A DNA stretch of 64,000 bases from Achromobacter sp. RTa (lineage in GTDB: Bacteria; Pseudomonadota; Gammaproteobacteria; Burkholderiales; Burkholderiaceae_B), in contig NZ_JPYO01000027.1 of the NCBI RefSeq assembly GCF_000757485.1, forward strand, positions 124,001 through 188,000. Reading direction: 5' to 3'. The first letter of the stretch is position 1. Each line of letters starts with the position of its first letter. A model generated the notes under the pieces. That model made no database searches, had not been told where the DNA came from, and saw only the letters and a program-made list of their open reading frames with translations. The translations under genes and the position numbers were made by a program. Positions 37,176-47,812 of this stretch are shown piece by piece.

Positions 37176-38249
37176 TTAGCGCCAAATGTTCCAGGGCGTC
37201 TGCATCCAGATCGCCACCACGACCAGCCAAACGCCGGTCAGCGGGATGAAGATTTTCCAACCCAAGCGCATGATCTGGTCATAGCGGTAGCGCGGGAACG
37301 ACGCGCGGAACCACACGAACAACGAGACCACGACGAACGTCTTGAGACCCAGCCAGATCCAACCCGGAATCCAGGTCAGCGGCGCGATGTCGATCGGGGA
37401 CGCCCAGCCGCCCAGGAACATGATCGAAGCCATGCAGGACAGCAGGATCATGTTGGCGTATTCGCCCAGGAAGAACAGCGCGAACGCCATGCCCGAGTAT
37501 TCGACCATGTGGCCGGCGACGATTTCGGATTCGCCTTCGACCACGTCGAACGGGTGGCGGTTGGTTTCGGCCACGGCCGAGATCACGTAGATGACGAACA
37601 GCGGCAAGAGCGGCAGCCAGTTCCAGGAGAGGAACGTCAGGCCCTTGTCGGCGAACCAGCCGCGGTTCTGGACATGCACGATCTCGGACATGTTCAGGCT
37701 GCCGGAGACCAGCAGCACCGTCACGAGCACGAAGCCGATGGCCAGTTCGTAGGACAGCATCTGTGCCGACGCCCGCAGCGCGCCCAGGAAGGCGTACTTG
37801 GAGTTGGACGCCCAGCCAGCGACGATCACGCCGTACACGCCGATCGACGTGATGGCCATGATGTACAGCAGGCCGGCGTTGACGTTGGCCAGGACCACGT
37901 CCGGGCCGAAGGGCACGACCGCCCAGGCGGCCAGGGCCGGCATCAGCGTGACCACCGGGGCCACGACGAACAGCACCTTGTTGGCCTGCGACGGGACCAC
38001 CACTTCCTTGGTCAGCAGCTTGAACACGTCCGCGAAAGGCTGCAGCAGCCCCTTGAAACCGACGCGGTTCGGACCCATGCGCACGTGCATGGCGCCGATC
38101 ATCTTGCGTTCCCAGTACGTCAGGTAAGCCACGCACAGGATGATGGGCACGGCGATGATCACAATCTTGATGAGGGTCCAGAGGACCATCCAGACCGTCG
38201 GGCCCAGCAATGCCGTACCCTGGCTCTCAAGAACATTAAGCCATTCCAT
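37176..38249 (-). CDS. nuoH: NADH-quinone oxidoreductase subunit H
   Basis: Membrane subunit forming much of the quinone chamber, 357 residues, eight to nine helices. Diagnostic stretches are [35 protein letters not shown] and [19 protein letters not shown], with acidic loops that help gate the quinone site. Its ATG shares one base with the nuoG stop (TGATG), suggesting re-initiation coupling. Confidence 0.97.
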   Translation of the reverse strand: MEWLNVLESQGTALLGPTVWMVLWTLIKIVIIAVPIILCVAYLTYWERKMIGAMHVRMGPNRVGFKGLLQPFADVFKLLTKEVVVPSQANKVLFVVAPVVTLMPALAAWAVVPFGPDVVLANVNAGLLYIMAITSIGVYGVIVAGWASNSKYAFLGALRASAQMLSYELAIGFVLVTVLLVSGSLNMSEIVHVQNRGWFADKGLTFLSWNWLPLLPLFVIYVISAVAETNRHPFDVVEGESEIVAGHMVEYSGMAFALFFLGEYANMILLSCMASIMFLGGWASPIDIAPLTWIPGWIWLGLKTFVVVSLFVWFRASFPRYRYDQIMRLGWKIFIPLTGVWLVVVAIWMQTPWNIWR

Positions 38250-40576
38250 CAGGCACGCTCCACGCTGATTTGACCGAATGCGCCACCCAGGGCTGCGGTG
38301 TTTTCAAAGGCTGCCGAAATGCGCACGGCGCGATCGGCCACGGCGTCATCCTGCACGGTTTCGAGTTCGACGGCGCCCTGCCCGCCCGTCACGCGCACCT
38401 TGACGCCCGCCGTCAGGCCCAGGCTGGTGAGCGTGCGGCCGTTCATGGCGGCAGCCGGTTTCTTCGAGGCCGGAGCCGCTTGCAGCGGTTCCGAGCGGCG
38501 GACCATGGCGTCGGTGCGGTAGATCGGCACGTCGGCGACGCGCTCCAGGCCGGTGCCGGCTTGGCCCAGGCCCAGAGGAGCCTTGATGTCGTTGGACAGG
38601 CGGTTTTCGACGCCGCCGGCCAGCGCTGCATCGCGCACGGACTCGGAGGTTTCGTCGTCGAAGCCGGCCAGGTGCAGGACGTTGCCCAGCACGCGCAGGA
38701 CCTTCCAGGCCGGACGGGTCTGGCCGAACGGCGCAACCGTGCCCTTGAAGCTCTGGGCCAGGCCTTGCGCGTTCACGAAGGTGCCCGAGGTCTCGGTGAA
38801 CGGCGACACCGGCAGCATGACGTCGGCCCACTCGGCCGCGGCCGAACGGTAAGGCGTCAGGGCCACGGCGAATTGCGCGCCGCGCAGCGCGGCGATGGCC
38901 TGCTGGCCGTTGTCGGCATCCAGCAGGGGCTCGGCGTGCAGGACCACGTAGGCCTTCAGCGGCTCGGCGAGCATGGCGGCGGCATTCTTGCCGCCCTTGC
39001 CCGGGATGGCGCCGGCCAGGTAACCGCCGACGGTGTTGCCGCCGGAGGTCAGGAAGCCGAACTTGCCGCCGGCCAGGTCGGCCACGGCGCGGCCGTTGGC
39101 GGCCAGGGTCGAGGCCTGGGCGCTGGCCACGGCCAGGTTGCCCATCAGCACGGCGGTGTTGGCGCCGGAAACCAGGCTGGCCGCAATCTTCTTGGCGTTA
39201 TCGCCCGGGACGACCGAAGCGAACTCGGCCGGCACGGCCTGTTCCTTGGCCTGGGCCAGCGCGACGGCCACTTCGGCCAGCGCGCGCGCCAGTTCGGACG
39301 GAGCCACGGTGATGCGAGCGGCCACGGGCATCAGGGGATCGTCCGCTGCGCTGTCGACCATCAGGATCTGCGTGCCGCGCTTGGCGGCCTGGCGCAGGCG
39401 TTGCGCCATCAGGGGATGATCCTTGCGCAGGAACGAACCCACGACCAGGACGCGGTCCAGGTTGTCGAGCTCGGCGATCGGCATGCCCAGCCACGGCGCG
39501 CCGGTCAGGGCGGCGTCGAAGGACGGATCCGTCTGGCGCAGGCGGAAATCGATGTTCTCGGAACCCAGCGAGCGGACCAGGCGGCCCAGCAGCGCATATT
39601 CCTCGGTGGTGGCGTATTCGGACGCCAGCGCGCCGATCTGGCCGGCGCCGAAGCTGTCGCGGACACGGGACAGGCCCTGGGCCACGGCTTGCAGCGCGTC
39701 GGCCCAGGAGGCTTCCTGCCACTTGCCGTCGGTGCCCTTGATCATCGGGGCGGACAGGCGGTCTTCGCTGTTCAGGCCTTCGTACGAGAAACGGTCGCGG
39801 TCGCTGATCCAGCATTCGTTGACGGCTTCGTCTTCGAACGGCACCACGCGCATGACGCGGTCGCCCTTGACCTGGACCACCAGGTTGGCGCCCAGGCTGT
39901 CGTGCGGACTGACCGAACGGCGACGGGCCAGTTCCCAGGTACGCGCGCTGTAGCGGAAGGGCTTGGAGGTCAGCGCGCCCACCGGACAGATATCGATCAT
40001 GTTGCCCGACAGTTCGGACTCGATCGAGCGGCCGACGAAGGTCGTGATCTCGGAGTGTTCGCCACGGCCCAGCATGCCCAGTTCCATGACGCCGGCGATT
40101 TCCTGGCCGAAGCGCACGCAGCGGGTGCAGTGGATGCAGCGGCTCATTTCCTCGGCGGAAACCAGCGGACCCAGGTCCTTGTGGAAGACCACGCGCTTTT
40201 CCTCTTGGTAGCGAGAGGAGGAGCCGCCGTAGCCCACCGCCAGGTCCTGCAGCTGGCATTCGCCGCCCTGATCGCAGATCGGGCAGTCGAGCGGGTGATT
40301 GATGAGCAAGAATTCCATCACCGACTTCTGGGCGGCGCGCGCCTTCTCGGAGCAGGTGTGGACGACCATGCCATTGGTCACGGGCGTGGCGCAGGCGGGC
40401 AGCGCCTTGGGCGCCTTTTCCACTTCAACCAGGCACATGCGGCAGTTGGCCGCGATGGACAGTTTCTTGTGGTAGCAGAAATGCGGCACGTAAAGCCCGA
40501 CTTTCTGGGCGGCATGCATGACCATGCTGCCTTCGGGCACTTCGACCTTGTTGCCGTCGACGGTTAGTTCAACCAT
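38249..40576 (-). CDS. nuoG: NADH-quinone oxidoreductase subunit G
   Basis: Large peripheral-arm iron-sulfur subunit, 775 residues. The N-terminal 2Fe-2S ferredoxin domain has [15 protein letters not shown] and a later ACATPV cysteine. The His-Cys3 cluster is in [18 protein letters not shown], and 4Fe-4S ligands in [10 protein letters not shown], with further cysteines ([12 protein letters not shown]). The rest is the molybdopterin-oxidoreductase-like scaffold, here without an evident cofactor role. 15 bp after nuoF, 1-bp overlap with nuoH. Confidence 0.96.
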   Translation of the reverse strand: MVELTVDGNKVEVPEGSMVMHAAQKVGLYVPHFCYHKKLSIAANCRMCLVEVEKAPKALPACATPVTNGMVVHTCSEKARAAQKSVMEFLLINHPLDCPICDQGGECQLQDLAVGYGGSSSRYQEEKRVVFHKDLGPLVSAEEMSRCIHCTRCVRFGQEIAGVMELGMLGRGEHSEITTFVGRSIESELSGNMIDICPVGALTSKPFRYSARTWELARRRSVSPHDSLGANLVVQVKGDRVMRVVPFEDEAVNECWISDRDRFSYEGLNSEDRLSAPMIKGTDGKWQEASWADALQAVAQGLSRVRDSFGAGQIGALASEYATTEEYALLGRLVRSLGSENIDFRLRQTDPSFDAALTGAPWLGMPIAELDNLDRVLVVGSFLRKDHPLMAQRLRQAAKRGTQILMVDSAADDPLMPVAARITVAPSELARALAEVAVALAQAKEQAVPAEFASVVPGDNAKKIAASLVSGANTAVLMGNLAVASAQASTLAANGRAVADLAGGKFGFLTSGGNTVGGYLAGAIPGKGGKNAAAMLAEPLKAYVVLHAEPLLDADNGQQAIAALRGAQFAVALTPYRSAAAEWADVMLPVSPFTETSGTFVNAQGLAQSFKGTVAPFGQTRPAWKVLRVLGNVLHLAGFDDETSESVRDAALAGGVENRLSNDIKAPLGLGQAGTGLERVADVPIYRTDAMVRRSEPLQAAPASKKPAAAMNGRTLTSLGLTAGVKVRVTGGQGAVELETVQDDAVADRAVRISAAFENTAALGGAFGQISVERA

Positions 40577-40591
40577 TGCTGTTCCTGAGAC

Positions 40592-41959
40592 CTACAGATA
40601 TTGCGGGACCACACAAGACTTGTGCTCGATGTGGTGCGCGAATTCGTCGCGAAAATGCTTGAGGAAGCCACGGACGGGCATGGCGGCGGCATCACCCAGG
40701 GCGCAGATGGTGCGGCCCATGATGTTGCCCGCCACGTTGTCGAGCAGATCCAGGTCCTCCGGGCGGCCCTGGCCGTTCTCGATGCGATGCACCATGCGGT
40801 AGAGCCAGCCGGTGCCTTCGCGGCACGGCGTGCACTGGCCGCAGCTTTCCTCGAAATAGAAATACGACAGGCGCAAGAGCGACTTCACCATGCAGCGCGT
40901 CTCGTCCATGACGATCACGGCGCCGGAGCCCAGCATGGAGCCCGCCTTGGCGATGGAGTCATAGTCCATCGTCGTTTCCATCATGATGTCGGCCGGTAGC
41001 ACCGGGGCGCTGGAGCCGCCGGGAATGACCGCCTTGAGCTTCTTGCCGCCGCGCATGCCGCCCGCCAGTTCCAGCAGGGTCGAGAACGGGGTGCCCAGCG
41101 GGATCTCGTAGTTGCCGGGGCGCTCGACGTCGCCGGTGATCGAGAACAGCTTTGTGCCGCCGTTGTTCGGCTTGCCGACTTCCAGATAGGCCTGGCCGCT
41201 GTTGCGGATGATCCACGGCACCGCCGCGAACGTTTCGGTGTTGTTGATCGTGGTGGGCTTGCCGTACAGGCCGAAGCTGGCCGGGAACGGCGGCTTGAAG
41301 CGCGGCTGGCCCTTCTTGCCTTCCAGCGATTCCAGCAGCGCGGTTTCCTCGCCGCAGATGTACGCGCCATAGCCATGGAACGCGTGCAGCTGGAAGCTGA
41401 AGTCCGAACCCAGGATCTTGTCGCCCAGGAAGCCGGCGGCGCGCGCCTCTTCCAGCGCTTCCTCGAAGCGCTCGTAGACTTCGAAGATTTCGCCGTGGAT
41501 GTAGTTGTAGCCGGCGCTGATGCCCATGGCGTAGGCCGCGATCGCCATGCCTTCAATCACGATGTGCGGATTGAAGCGCAGGATGTCGCGGTCCTTGAAC
41601 GTGCCCGGCTCGCCTTCGTCGGAATTGCAGACCAGGTATTTCTGGCCGGGGAAGGCGCGCGGCATGAAGCTCCACTTCAGGCCGGTCGGGAAGCCCGCGC
41701 CGCCGCGGCCGCGCAGGCCCGACGCCTTGACTTCGGCGATCACGTCTTCCGGCTTCATGCCGGTGGTCAGGATCTTCTTCAGGGCTTCGTAGCCGCCGCG
41801 CTTGACGTAGTCGGCCAGGCGCCAGTTGGCGCCGTCGACGTCGGCCATGATCTGCGGCTGGATGTGCCGGCCATGCAGGCACATCGAATTGGAGAGATCG
41901 TTCAGCGGGTTGGGATCAAGCCCCTGCGCGAACTGCTTGTACAGGTCGGGCGCGTTCAT
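40592..41959 (-). CDS. nuoF: NADH-quinone oxidoreductase subunit F
   Basis: NADH-oxidising flavoprotein tip subunit, 455 residues. The NADH/FMN glycine-rich site is [19 protein letters not shown] contacts lie in [15 protein letters not shown] and [15 protein letters not shown]. The N3 cluster is in [13 protein letters not shown] with a distal cysteine (TICALGDAA). The start [13 protein letters not shown] at 41959 is chosen because it overlaps the nuoE stop by 4 bp; the open frame upstream only shadows nuoE. Confidence 0.96.
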   Translation of the reverse strand: MNAPDLYKQFAQGLDPNPLNDLSNSMCLHGRHIQPQIMADVDGANWRLADYVKRGGYEALKKILTTGMKPEDVIAEVKASGLRGRGGAGFPTGLKWSFMPRAFPGQKYLVCNSDEGEPGTFKDRDILRFNPHIVIEGMAIAAYAMGISAGYNYIHGEIFEVYERFEEALEEARAAGFLGDKILGSDFSFQLHAFHGYGAYICGEETALLESLEGKKGQPRFKPPFPASFGLYGKPTTINNTETFAAVPWIIRNSGQAYLEVGKPNNGGTKLFSITGDVERPGNYEIPLGTPFSTLLELAGGMRGGKKLKAVIPGGSSAPVLPADIMMETTMDYDSIAKAGSMLGSGAVIVMDETRCMVKSLLRLSYFYFEESCGQCTPCREGTGWLYRMVHRIENGQGRPEDLDLLDNVAGNIMGRTICALGDAAAMPVRGFLKHFRDEFAHHIEHKSCVVPQYL

Positions 41960-42450
41960 GCCGACTCTCCTTGCGCCTTGAGGGCCGCGACCAGCGCGTC
42001 CAGCTTTTCTTCGGTCATGCGCACGCACATATGCTTGTTGTTCACGATCAGCACGGGCGAATCGCCGCAAGCGCCCATGCACTCGCCTTCCACCAGGGTG
42101 AACTGGCCGTCGGCGGTGGTTTCGCGGTAATCGACCCCCAGCTTGCGCTTGAGGTAGTCGCCGGCGCGCTCGCCGTCGCGCAAGGCACAGGGCAAGTTCG
42201 TGCAGACGGCGATCTTGTTCTTGCCGACGGGCTTGACGTCGAACATGTTGTAGAAAGTGGCGACTTCCTGGACCGCGATGGGCGGAACGCCGATGTAGTT
42301 GGCCACATCTTCGATGATTTCGGTAGCCAACCAGCCCTTCTCTTCTTGCGCGATGGCAAGCGAGGCCATGATGGCGGACTGCCGCTGGTCGGCCGGGAAC
42401 TTCGCGAGTTCTCGGTCGATTTTCTGGTAGGCCTGTTCGGAAAGCAGCAT
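41956..42450 (-). CDS. nuoE: NADH-quinone oxidoreductase subunit E
   Basis: Thioredoxin-like subunit bearing the 2Fe-2S cluster N1a, 164 residues. Ligands are the CTNLPC pair and the later CMGACG pair, the usual four-cysteine pattern. The helical N-terminus ([20 protein letters not shown]) is typical. Located 47 bp after nuoD, overlapping nuoF by 4 bp. Together with NuoF and NuoG it forms the NADH dehydrogenase module. Confidence 0.96.
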   Translation of the reverse strand: MLLSEQAYQKIDRELAKFPADQRQSAIMASLAIAQEEKGWLATEIIEDVANYIGVPPIAVQEVATFYNMFDVKPVGKNKIAVCTNLPCALRDGERAGDYLKRKLGVDYRETTADGQFTLVEGECMGACGDSPVLIVNNKHMCVRMTEEKLDALVAALKAQGESA

Positions 42451-42497
42451 AGTTTGAATCCGGGTTATGCGGGCGTGCTCGTGACTGTCTGGGCGGA

Positions 42498-43754
42498 TCA
42501 GCGATCGATCTCGCCGAAAACGATGTCCTGCGTGCCAATGATGGTGACGGCGTCGGCGATCATGTGACCGCGCGACATTTCATCCAGCGATTGCAGGTGG
42601 ACAAAACCGGGCGCCCGAATCTTCAGGCGGTAAGGCTTGTTGGCGCCGTCGGACACCGCGTAGATGCCGAATTCGCCCTTGGGGTGTTCCACCGAGGCGT
42701 ACGCTTCACCGGGAGGAACGTGGAAGCCTTCGGTGAAGAGCTTGAAGTGATGGATCAGCTCTTCCATGTTGGTCTTCATGGCGGTGCGCTTGGGCGGGGC
42801 GATCTTGTGGTTCTCGATCATGACCGGGCCCGGGTTGTTGCGCAGCCACTCCACGCACTGGCGGATGATGCGGTTGCTTTCACGCATTTCGGCGACACGG
42901 ACCAGGTAGCGGTCATAGCAATCGCCGTTGACACCAACGGGGATGTCGAAATCGAGCAGGTCGTAGACTTCGTAGGGCTGCATCTTGCGCAGGTCCCAGG
43001 CCACGCCGGAGCCGCGCAGCATCGGGCCGGTGAAGCCCAGCGCCTTCGCGCGCTCGGGATCGACCACGCCGATGCCCACCAGGCGCTGCTTCCAGATCCG
43101 GTTGTCGGTCAGCAGCGTTTCGTACTCGTCCACGCAGCCGGGGAAGCGGTTGGTGAAGTCTTCGATGAAGTCCAGCAGCGAACCCGAACGCGCGTCGTTC
43201 ATGGCGCGCACTTCCTTGTCGCCGCGGTACTTGCTGGTGGCGCCGTATTGCGGCATCGAATCAGGCAGGTCGCGGTAGACGCCGCCCGGACGGTAGTAGG
43301 CCGCGTGCATGCGCGCGCCCGAAACCGCCTCGTAGCAGTCCATCAGGTCTTCGCGCTCGCGGAAGGCGTACAGGAACACCGCCATGGCGCCCACGTCCAG
43401 CGCGTGCGAACCCAGCGACATCAGGTGGTTCAGCAGACGGGTGATCTCGTCGAACATCACGCGGATGTACTGCGCGCGCAGCGGGGCTTCGACGCCCAGC
43501 AGCTTCTCGATGGCCATGACGTAGGCGTGCTCGTTGCACATCATGGACACGTAGTCCAGGCGGTCCATGTAGGGCAGCGCCTGGATGTAGGTCTTGTGCT
43601 CGGCCAGCTTTTCCGTGGCGCGGTGCAGGAGGCCGATGTGCGGGTCGGCGCGTTGGATCACTTCGCCGTCGAGCTCGAGCACCAGGCGCAGCACACCGTG
43701 CGCGGCCGGGTGCTGGGGACCGAAGTTGAGCGTGTAGTTCTTGATTTCTGCCAT
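42498..43754 (-). CDS. nuoD: NADH-quinone oxidoreductase subunit D
   Basis: 49-kDa-type subunit that forms the quinone-reduction site with NuoB, 418 residues. Diagnostic stretches are [54 protein letters not shown] and the C-terminal [14 protein letters not shown]. It is a separate gene from nuoC, unlike the E. coli nuoCD fusion. 3 bp after the nuoC stop. Confidence 0.97.
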   Translation of the reverse strand: MAEIKNYTLNFGPQHPAAHGVLRLVLELDGEVIQRADPHIGLLHRATEKLAEHKTYIQALPYMDRLDYVSMMCNEHAYVMAIEKLLGVEAPLRAQYIRVMFDEITRLLNHLMSLGSHALDVGAMAVFLYAFREREDLMDCYEAVSGARMHAAYYRPGGVYRDLPDSMPQYGATSKYRGDKEVRAMNDARSGSLLDFIEDFTNRFPGCVDEYETLLTDNRIWKQRLVGIGVVDPERAKALGFTGPMLRGSGVAWDLRKMQPYEVYDLLDFDIPVGVNGDCYDRYLVRVAEMRESNRIIRQCVEWLRNNPGPVMIENHKIAPPKRTAMKTNMEELIHHFKLFTEGFHVPPGEAYASVEHPKGEFGIYAVSDGANKPYRLKIRAPGFVHLQSLDEMSRGHMIADAVTIIGTQDIVFGEIDR

Positions 43755-43757
43755 GAT

Positions 43758-44384
43758 TTAACGCCCCAAGCCGTAGGAGTCTTCGCGGACCACGCGGGGG
43801 GTGATCTCGCGCGGATCGATCGTGACCGGCTGGTAGATGACGCGGCGTTGTTCGGGGTCGTAGCGCATTTCGACGGTGCCGGACAACGGGAAGTCCTTGC
43901 GGAACGGGTGGCCGATGAAGCCGTAGTCGGTCAGGATGCGGCGCAGGTCCGGGTGGCCTTCGAAGACGATGCCGTACAGGTCGAAGGCTTCGCGCTCGAA
44001 CCAACCCACGGCGGGCCAGCATTCCATCAGCGAGGCAACCACGGGGAACTCGTCGTCGTCGGCCCAGGTACGCACGCGCAGGCGCCAGTTGTTCTCGATG
44101 GAGAGCAGGTGCACGACCACGGCGAAACGCGCGCGGTGGATCCTGGCGTTCGTTTCCTCGGGCATCTGGCGGGTGCCGTTGCCCCACGTCAGGTAGTCGA
44201 CGCCGCAGAGGTCGATACAGGTTTCAAAGCGCAGGCCGGCTTCGGTGCGCAGCTTGTTGCAGACCGAGAACCACTGTTGCGCGGGCACTTCGAGCGTCAG
44301 CTCGCCCAGCGCCTCGGTCAGCGCAATATCCGCGCCGAGGGTGGTCTGCAAATTGTTTTTCAGGATTTCGAGCCTGGTCATCAT
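43758..44384 (-). CDS. nuoC: NADH-quinone oxidoreductase subunit C
   Basis: 30-kDa-type peripheral-arm subunit, 208 residues, with no cofactor. The signature is in [24 protein letters not shown] followed by [17 protein letters not shown]. The N-terminal part is the usual structured domain ([13 protein letters not shown]). Separated from nuoB by 75 bp, the longest gap inside the operon, and only 3 bp from nuoD. Confidence 0.96.
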   Translation of the reverse strand: MMTRLEILKNNLQTTLGADIALTEALGELTLEVPAQQWFSVCNKLRTEAGLRFETCIDLCGVDYLTWGNGTRQMPEETNARIHRARFAVVVHLLSIENNWRLRVRTWADDDEFPVVASLMECWPAVGWFEREAFDLYGIVFEGHPDLRRILTDYGFIGHPFRKDFPLSGTVEMRYDPEQRRVIYQPVTIDPREITPRVVREDSYGLGR

Positions 44385-44459
44385 CTTGTACGCTTAGGTG
44401 AACCGATACGCTGGTTTCGCTGGGCCGGCGGCGGAGTACGCCGCGGGCGGGGCGAAGGG

Positions 44460-44936
44460 TCAGCGCGCAATCGTGTTGGTCAGACGGATCTTGTTCTGCA
44501 TTTGCAGCAAGCCGTAGACCAGCGCCTCGGCCGTGGGCGGGCAGCCCGGCACGTAGACGTCTACCGGTACGATGCGATCGCAGCCGCGGACCACCGAATA
44601 CGAGTAGTGGTAGTAGCCGCCGCCGTTGGCACAGGAGCCCATGGACACAACCCAGCGCGGCTCGGGCATCTGGTCGTAGACCTTGCGCAGCGCCGGCGCC
44701 ATCTTGTTGCACAGCGTGCCGGCGACGATCATCAGATCGGACTGGCGCGGACTGGGCCGGAAGATGATCCCGAACTGGTCCAGGTCATAGCGGGCCGCGC
44801 CCGCGTGCATCATCTCGACCGCGCAACAGGCCAGACCGAAGGTCATGGGCCACATGGAGCCGGTCTTCGCCCAGTTAAGGAACTTGTCGGCGCTGGTTGT
44901 GATGAACCCTTGCTTGAGAATGCCGTCTATAGCCAT
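44460..44936 (-). CDS. nuoB: NADH-quinone oxidoreductase subunit B
   Basis: Subunit carrying cluster N2, the last electron carrier before quinone, 158 residues. Ligand cysteines are in LACCAVEM (tandem pair), [16 protein letters not shown], and [11 protein letters not shown]. It begins [21 protein letters not shown]. Between nuoA (39 bp) and nuoC (75 bp). Confidence 0.97.
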   Translation of the reverse strand: MAIDGILKQGFITTSADKFLNWAKTGSMWPMTFGLACCAVEMMHAGAARYDLDQFGIIFRPSPRQSDLMIVAGTLCNKMAPALRKVYDQMPEPRWVVSMGSCANGGGYYHYSYSVVRGCDRIVPVDVYVPGCPPTAEALVYGLLQMQNKIRLTNTIAR

Positions 44937-44975
44937 ATTCGTCTCTGATAGCGTGCTGTGAAATAACCCGGCGGG

Positions 44976-45335
44976 TCATTCCCAATCCAGCGCGCCCTTT
45001 TTCCATTCGTAGATGAAGCCGACGGTGAGCACGGCCAGGAAGACCATGACCGTCCAGAACCCGACGAGCCCGACCGTGCCCTGGGCGATGGCCCACGGGA
45101 ACAGGAACGCGATTTCGAGGTCGAAAAGAATGAACAGAATCGCCACGAGGTAGTAGCGCACGTCAAACTTCATGCGAGCGTCTTCGAAAGCCTCGAAGCC
45201 GCACTCATACGGCGAAAGCTTCTCGGCGTACGGACGCCGCGGACCAAGGAGGGAGCCGGCCGTTAGAAGCGCGAACCCGATAAGGGTGGCCACTACGATA
45301 AACAGCAGGACGGGGAAATACTGTTGCAGGTTCAT
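44976..45335 (-). CDS. nuoA: NADH-quinone oxidoreductase subunit A
   Basis: First gene of the operon; three-helix membrane subunit, 119 residues. The signature between TM1 and TM2 is [25 protein letters not shown], with the cysteine-bearing loop that lines the quinone cavity. TM2 is [18 protein letters not shown]. The ATG follows a leader with a candidate -10 box about 30 bp upstream. Confidence 0.97.
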   Translation of the reverse strand: MNLQQYFPVLLFIVVATLIGFALLTAGSLLGPRRPYAEKLSPYECGFEAFEDARMKFDVRYYLVAILFILFDLEIAFLFPWAIAQGTVGLVGFWTVMVFLAVLTVGFIYEWKKGALDWE

Positions 45336-45532
45336 TCAGGCGTCCGTCAAATGCGCAAACCTTAGGATTGTAGCATTCGCGCGGTTACTTCTGGCTGAAC
45401 TCTGTAGCCCGAACAGCAGGTGAAAGACTGCATTCCTCAAATGGAACAGTCCCGGCTTTCCGGGCAGCGCTGCAAGCTTACAACACCCGCCTCGCGCACA
45501 CCCGCCAAGCCCCTGAAACCGTCCACGGGACG
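45336..45532 (-). promoter_or_regulatory. nuo operon leader and promoter region
   Basis: The 197 bp between nuoA and the porin terminator must contain the start of the 15-gene operon. On the minus strand, TACAAT at 45367-45372 (GCTACAATCC context) is a fair -10 box. No good -35 is seen at 16-18 bp, so activation or another promoter upstream is possible. The rest contains no gene I can support. Confidence 0.45.
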
Positions 45533-45588
45533 AAAAAAAAACCACCCCGAGGGGTGGCTTTCATGCGAACGGGCCGAAGCCCGTTCGC
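45533..45588 (-). terminator. Porin gene 3' hairpin and terminator
   Basis: Read on the minus strand after the porin stop. First comes a perfect 10-bp stem (GCGAACGGGC, 45579-45588 with 45565-45574) closed by a C(UUCG)G tetraloop. It is followed by a 7-bp CCACCCC/GGGGTGG stem (45542-45557) and a T-run from the nine As at 45533-45541. The second is a standard intrinsic terminator. The first is an unusually stable protective hairpin. Confidence 0.88.
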
Positions 45589-45627
45589 ACGCTTGGAATC
45601 CAGGCAGGACTTGCGCCCTGCGTTGGA

Positions 45628-46737
45628 TTAGAAGCGGTGGCGGATGCCGACGCCGACAGCGGTCGACTTGACGTCGTCGATGAAGGCGTAGTTCTTGGCG
45701 TACGAACCGTAGGCGTACAGGTTGGTGCGCTTCGACAGGTCGTAGGTGTAGCCCAGCGAGAAGACGTTCATCTTGTCGTCGCCGCCCGTCAGCTTGTCGT
45801 TCGACGGGTCAACCATTTGCCACGAACCGAACAGCTTGCTGGCGCCGCCGATGGGGGCGCTCAGGCCGACCATGTACGAGTTGGCCTTGAAGCCGTCAGC
45901 GAAGATGTTGGTGCCCAGGACGTCACCGGAGGTGATGCCGTTGATGCCTTGGCCGCCGAACCAGCCGTCGGTCGTGCGAGCGTAGGCCAGCGACAGCTTG
46001 ACCACTTCGAAGTCGTACGAACCGCCGATGCCATACGAACGCGGGGTAGCGTCAACGGCAGCTTGCGCTTGGTTGTTGCTGGCGTTCAGTTGGTCATACG
46101 ACAGAGCGACGTTCAGGGGGCCGTTGACATAGCGCAGGCCGGTGGTGATGCCACGGACGTTGTCGGCGGTGCGGAAGCCAACGCGGTCGGCGCCAGCGTT
46201 GTCATCAACGCTGAACGAGTAGCCAACGCCGAACTGGAAGCCGCTGAAGGACGGGGTTTGGTACATGACCATGTTGTCCCAGCGAACCGTGTTCATCGCG
46301 CTCATGCCCATGCCGATGTTGGCTTGGCCGAAGCCGGCGCCGAACGGATCGATCGAGCCGAAGTACTTCGAGGCGATGTTGGTTTGACGACCGAAGTCCA
46401 GTTGACCCCAGCTGTCGGAGGCCAGACCGATCGTGGCTTGACGGCCGAACAGACGGCCACCTTGAGCCGACTTACCGTTGCCCGAATCAAAGCCCGATTC
46501 CAGTTGGAAAACAGCGCGCAGGCCGTCACCCAGATCTTCCGAACCACGCAGACCCCAGCGCGAACCGTTCTGCACGCCGTTGATCATGCCGATGCGGCTG
46601 CCGTCAAAGCCGTCGCCCTTGACCTTGTTGTAACCGATACCCGTGTCGATGATGCCGTACAGGGTGACAGACGTTTCTGCCTGGGCGACACCGGCAAAAC
46701 CGGCGAGCAGGGCGGCAGCGAGCAGAGTCTTTTTCAT
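45628..46737 (-). CDS. General outer-membrane porin (Bordetella-type, OmpC/family 4 like)
   Basis: Trimeric beta-barrel diffusion pore, 369 residues. Signal peptide MKKTLLAAALLAGFAGVAQA is cleaved before ETSVTLYGIIDTG, the classic betaproteobacterial porin start. The constriction loop region has GFRTADNVRG. The protein ends in RHRF, with the terminal Phe recognised by the BAM machinery. A GGAGA site precedes the ATG. Codon choice is highly biased, suggesting strong expression, in keeping with the robust 3' hairpins. Monocistronic. Confidence 0.92.
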   Translation of the reverse strand: MKKTLLAAALLAGFAGVAQAETSVTLYGIIDTGIGYNKVKGDGFDGSRIGMINGVQNGSRWGLRGSEDLGDGLRAVFQLESGFDSGNGKSAQGGRLFGRQATIGLASDSWGQLDFGRQTNIASKYFGSIDPFGAGFGQANIGMGMSAMNTVRWDNMVMYQTPSFSGFQFGVGYSFSVDDNAGADRVGFRTADNVRGITTGLRYVNGPLNVALSYDQLNASNNQAQAAVDATPRSYGIGGSYDFEVVKLSLAYARTTDGWFGGQGINGITSGDVLGTNIFADGFKANSYMVGLSAPIGGASKLFGSWQMVDPSNDKLTGGDDKMNVFSLGYTYDLSKRTNLYAYGSYAKNYAFIDDVKSTAVGVGIRHRF

Positions 46738-46936
46738 TTAAGAAATCTCCGTTGATTTGAGTGACAAGAGCAGCAATCCAGCAAACCAGCCTGCCGCCCC
46801 CCTAACTCCGCGAAGGGAAGTTGACGCTATTGCATCAAAAATCAGGGGGGCTGGCTATGGTCGGCATCAGAAAAGTGCAGGTTTGCGACAGGCTTGTTGG
46901 GATATTGCAACATCTCATCGACGGCCCGACTATCCC

Positions 46937-46954
46937 GCTAGGGCTTACCCTAGC
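46937..46954. promoter_or_regulatory. Perfect palindrome GCTAGGG-N4-CCCTAGC
   Basis: 7-bp arms around CTTA, about 200 bp upstream of the porin ATG and 244 bp upstream of tetR. The symmetry and short spacer fit a dimeric regulator's operator. I cannot name the regulator. It lacks a T-run, so it is not a terminator. Confidence 0.45.
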
Positions 46955-47133
46955 AAAACAGGGCAAGGTCCTATTCATGCGACTTTCAGCCCTGCCCCCA
47001 ATTATTCGGCCCATTTCGGCAGCCATTTTCGCACCTGATTTCACGCGGGTATATGTCCGCGCTCCGGCACGGCGCGCAGCCGCCACCCTCTTTCGATTCC
47101 CGCGGCCCATCTCGACTTCGGCCAGTGCTCCCA

Positions 47134-47148
47134 AATAACATTGTTATT
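47134..47148. promoter_or_regulatory. Candidate TetR operator upstream of its own gene
   Basis: A perfect 15-bp palindrome AATAACATTGTTATT (arms AATAACA/TGTTATT around a central T), 49 bp before the tetR ATG, in an AT-rich patch of an otherwise GC-rich genome. The size and position suit TetR-family autoregulation; this is inference. Confidence 0.5.
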
Positions 47149-47197
47149 AATAAAAATCGCCGATATGATCGAACGCATCGGATCCTGCAGGCACGCC

Positions 47198-47812
47198 ATG
47201 CCCTCTTCCTCCTCCCGCGCCGGCCGCAGTGAACGCCTCAATGCGCTGAGGCGGCAGCTTGTTCTGGATGCCGCCCAGCGCGTATTCGAACGCGACGGCC
47301 TGGAGAAAACGACGATCCGCGCGATCGCCACGGAAGCCGGCTGCACCACCGGCGCGATCTATCCCTGGTTCGCTGGCAAGGAAACCATCTACGGCGCGCT
47401 GCTCGAAGAATCCCTGGAGCGGCTGCACACGCACCTGAGCGACGCCGCGTCCACGGCGGACGCCCGGACGGCCGCGCGCAGCGCGATCCACGCGTTCTAC
47501 AACTATTACGCCGAGCGCCGCACGGATTTCTCGCTGGGCATGTATCTGTTCCAGGGACTGGGGCCGCGCGGGCTGGGCCGGGAAATGGACGAAAGGCTCA
47601 ACGCCCGCCTGCGCCAATGCGTCGACCTGCTGGGCCGGGCCCTGGCCAGGACGAAGTCATGGAGCGCCGCCGCCGTCGAGATCGAACAGATGAACCTCTT
47701 CACCTACCTGATGGGACTGCTGCTCCTGCAGCACACACATCGCCTGAAATCCCTGGGCCAGCACGCGGATGCGCTGCTGGACAACTACTGCCACGCCCTG
47801 GAACAACGATGA
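47198..47812 (+). CDS. TetR-family regulator
   Basis: Repressor-type regulator of 204 residues. The N-terminal helix-turn-helix is clear: RQLVLDAAQRVFERDG, then TTIRAIATEAGCTTGAIYPW and FAGKETIYGALLEE. The ligand-binding C-terminal domain is not recognised. The ATG at 47198 gives a normal N-terminus; ATG 47165 and TTG 47141 lie further upstream and the latter falls inside the palindrome. Its stop overlaps the next ATG by 4 bp, so it heads a three-gene operon with a thioesterase and a short Rossmann protein. Confidence 0.88.
   Translation: MPSSSSRAGRSERLNALRRQLVLDAAQRVFERDGLEKTTIRAIATEAGCTTGAIYPWFAGKETIYGALLEESLERLHTHLSDAASTADARTAARSAIHAFYNYYAERRTDFSLGMYLFQGLGPRGLGREMDERLNARLRQCVDLLGRALARTKSWSAAAVEIEQMNLFTYLMGLLLLQHTHRLKSLGQHADALLDNYCHALEQR

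Larger units (their letters stand above)
46738..47197. other. Porin-tetR divergent intergenic region
   Basis: A 460-bp gene-free stretch holding the porin promoter on the left and the tetR promoter on the right. I cannot define clear sigma-70 hexamers for the porin. Two perfect palindromes (46937-46954 and 47134-47148) are listed separately. The left ~120 bp upstream of the porin are otherwise plain. Confidence 0.5.

Noticed and set aside
41960..42538. Extended N-terminus of NuoF and similar fused frames for BioY, the metallophosphoesterase, the SBP and LysR
   Set aside because: Each extension overlaps the neighbouring gene out of frame and lies before the conserved start of the family.
47141..47200. 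TTG or early ATG start for the TetR gene
   Set aside because: TTG 47141 lies inside the palindrome and lacks a ribosome site. The extra residues do not resemble a TetR N-terminus.
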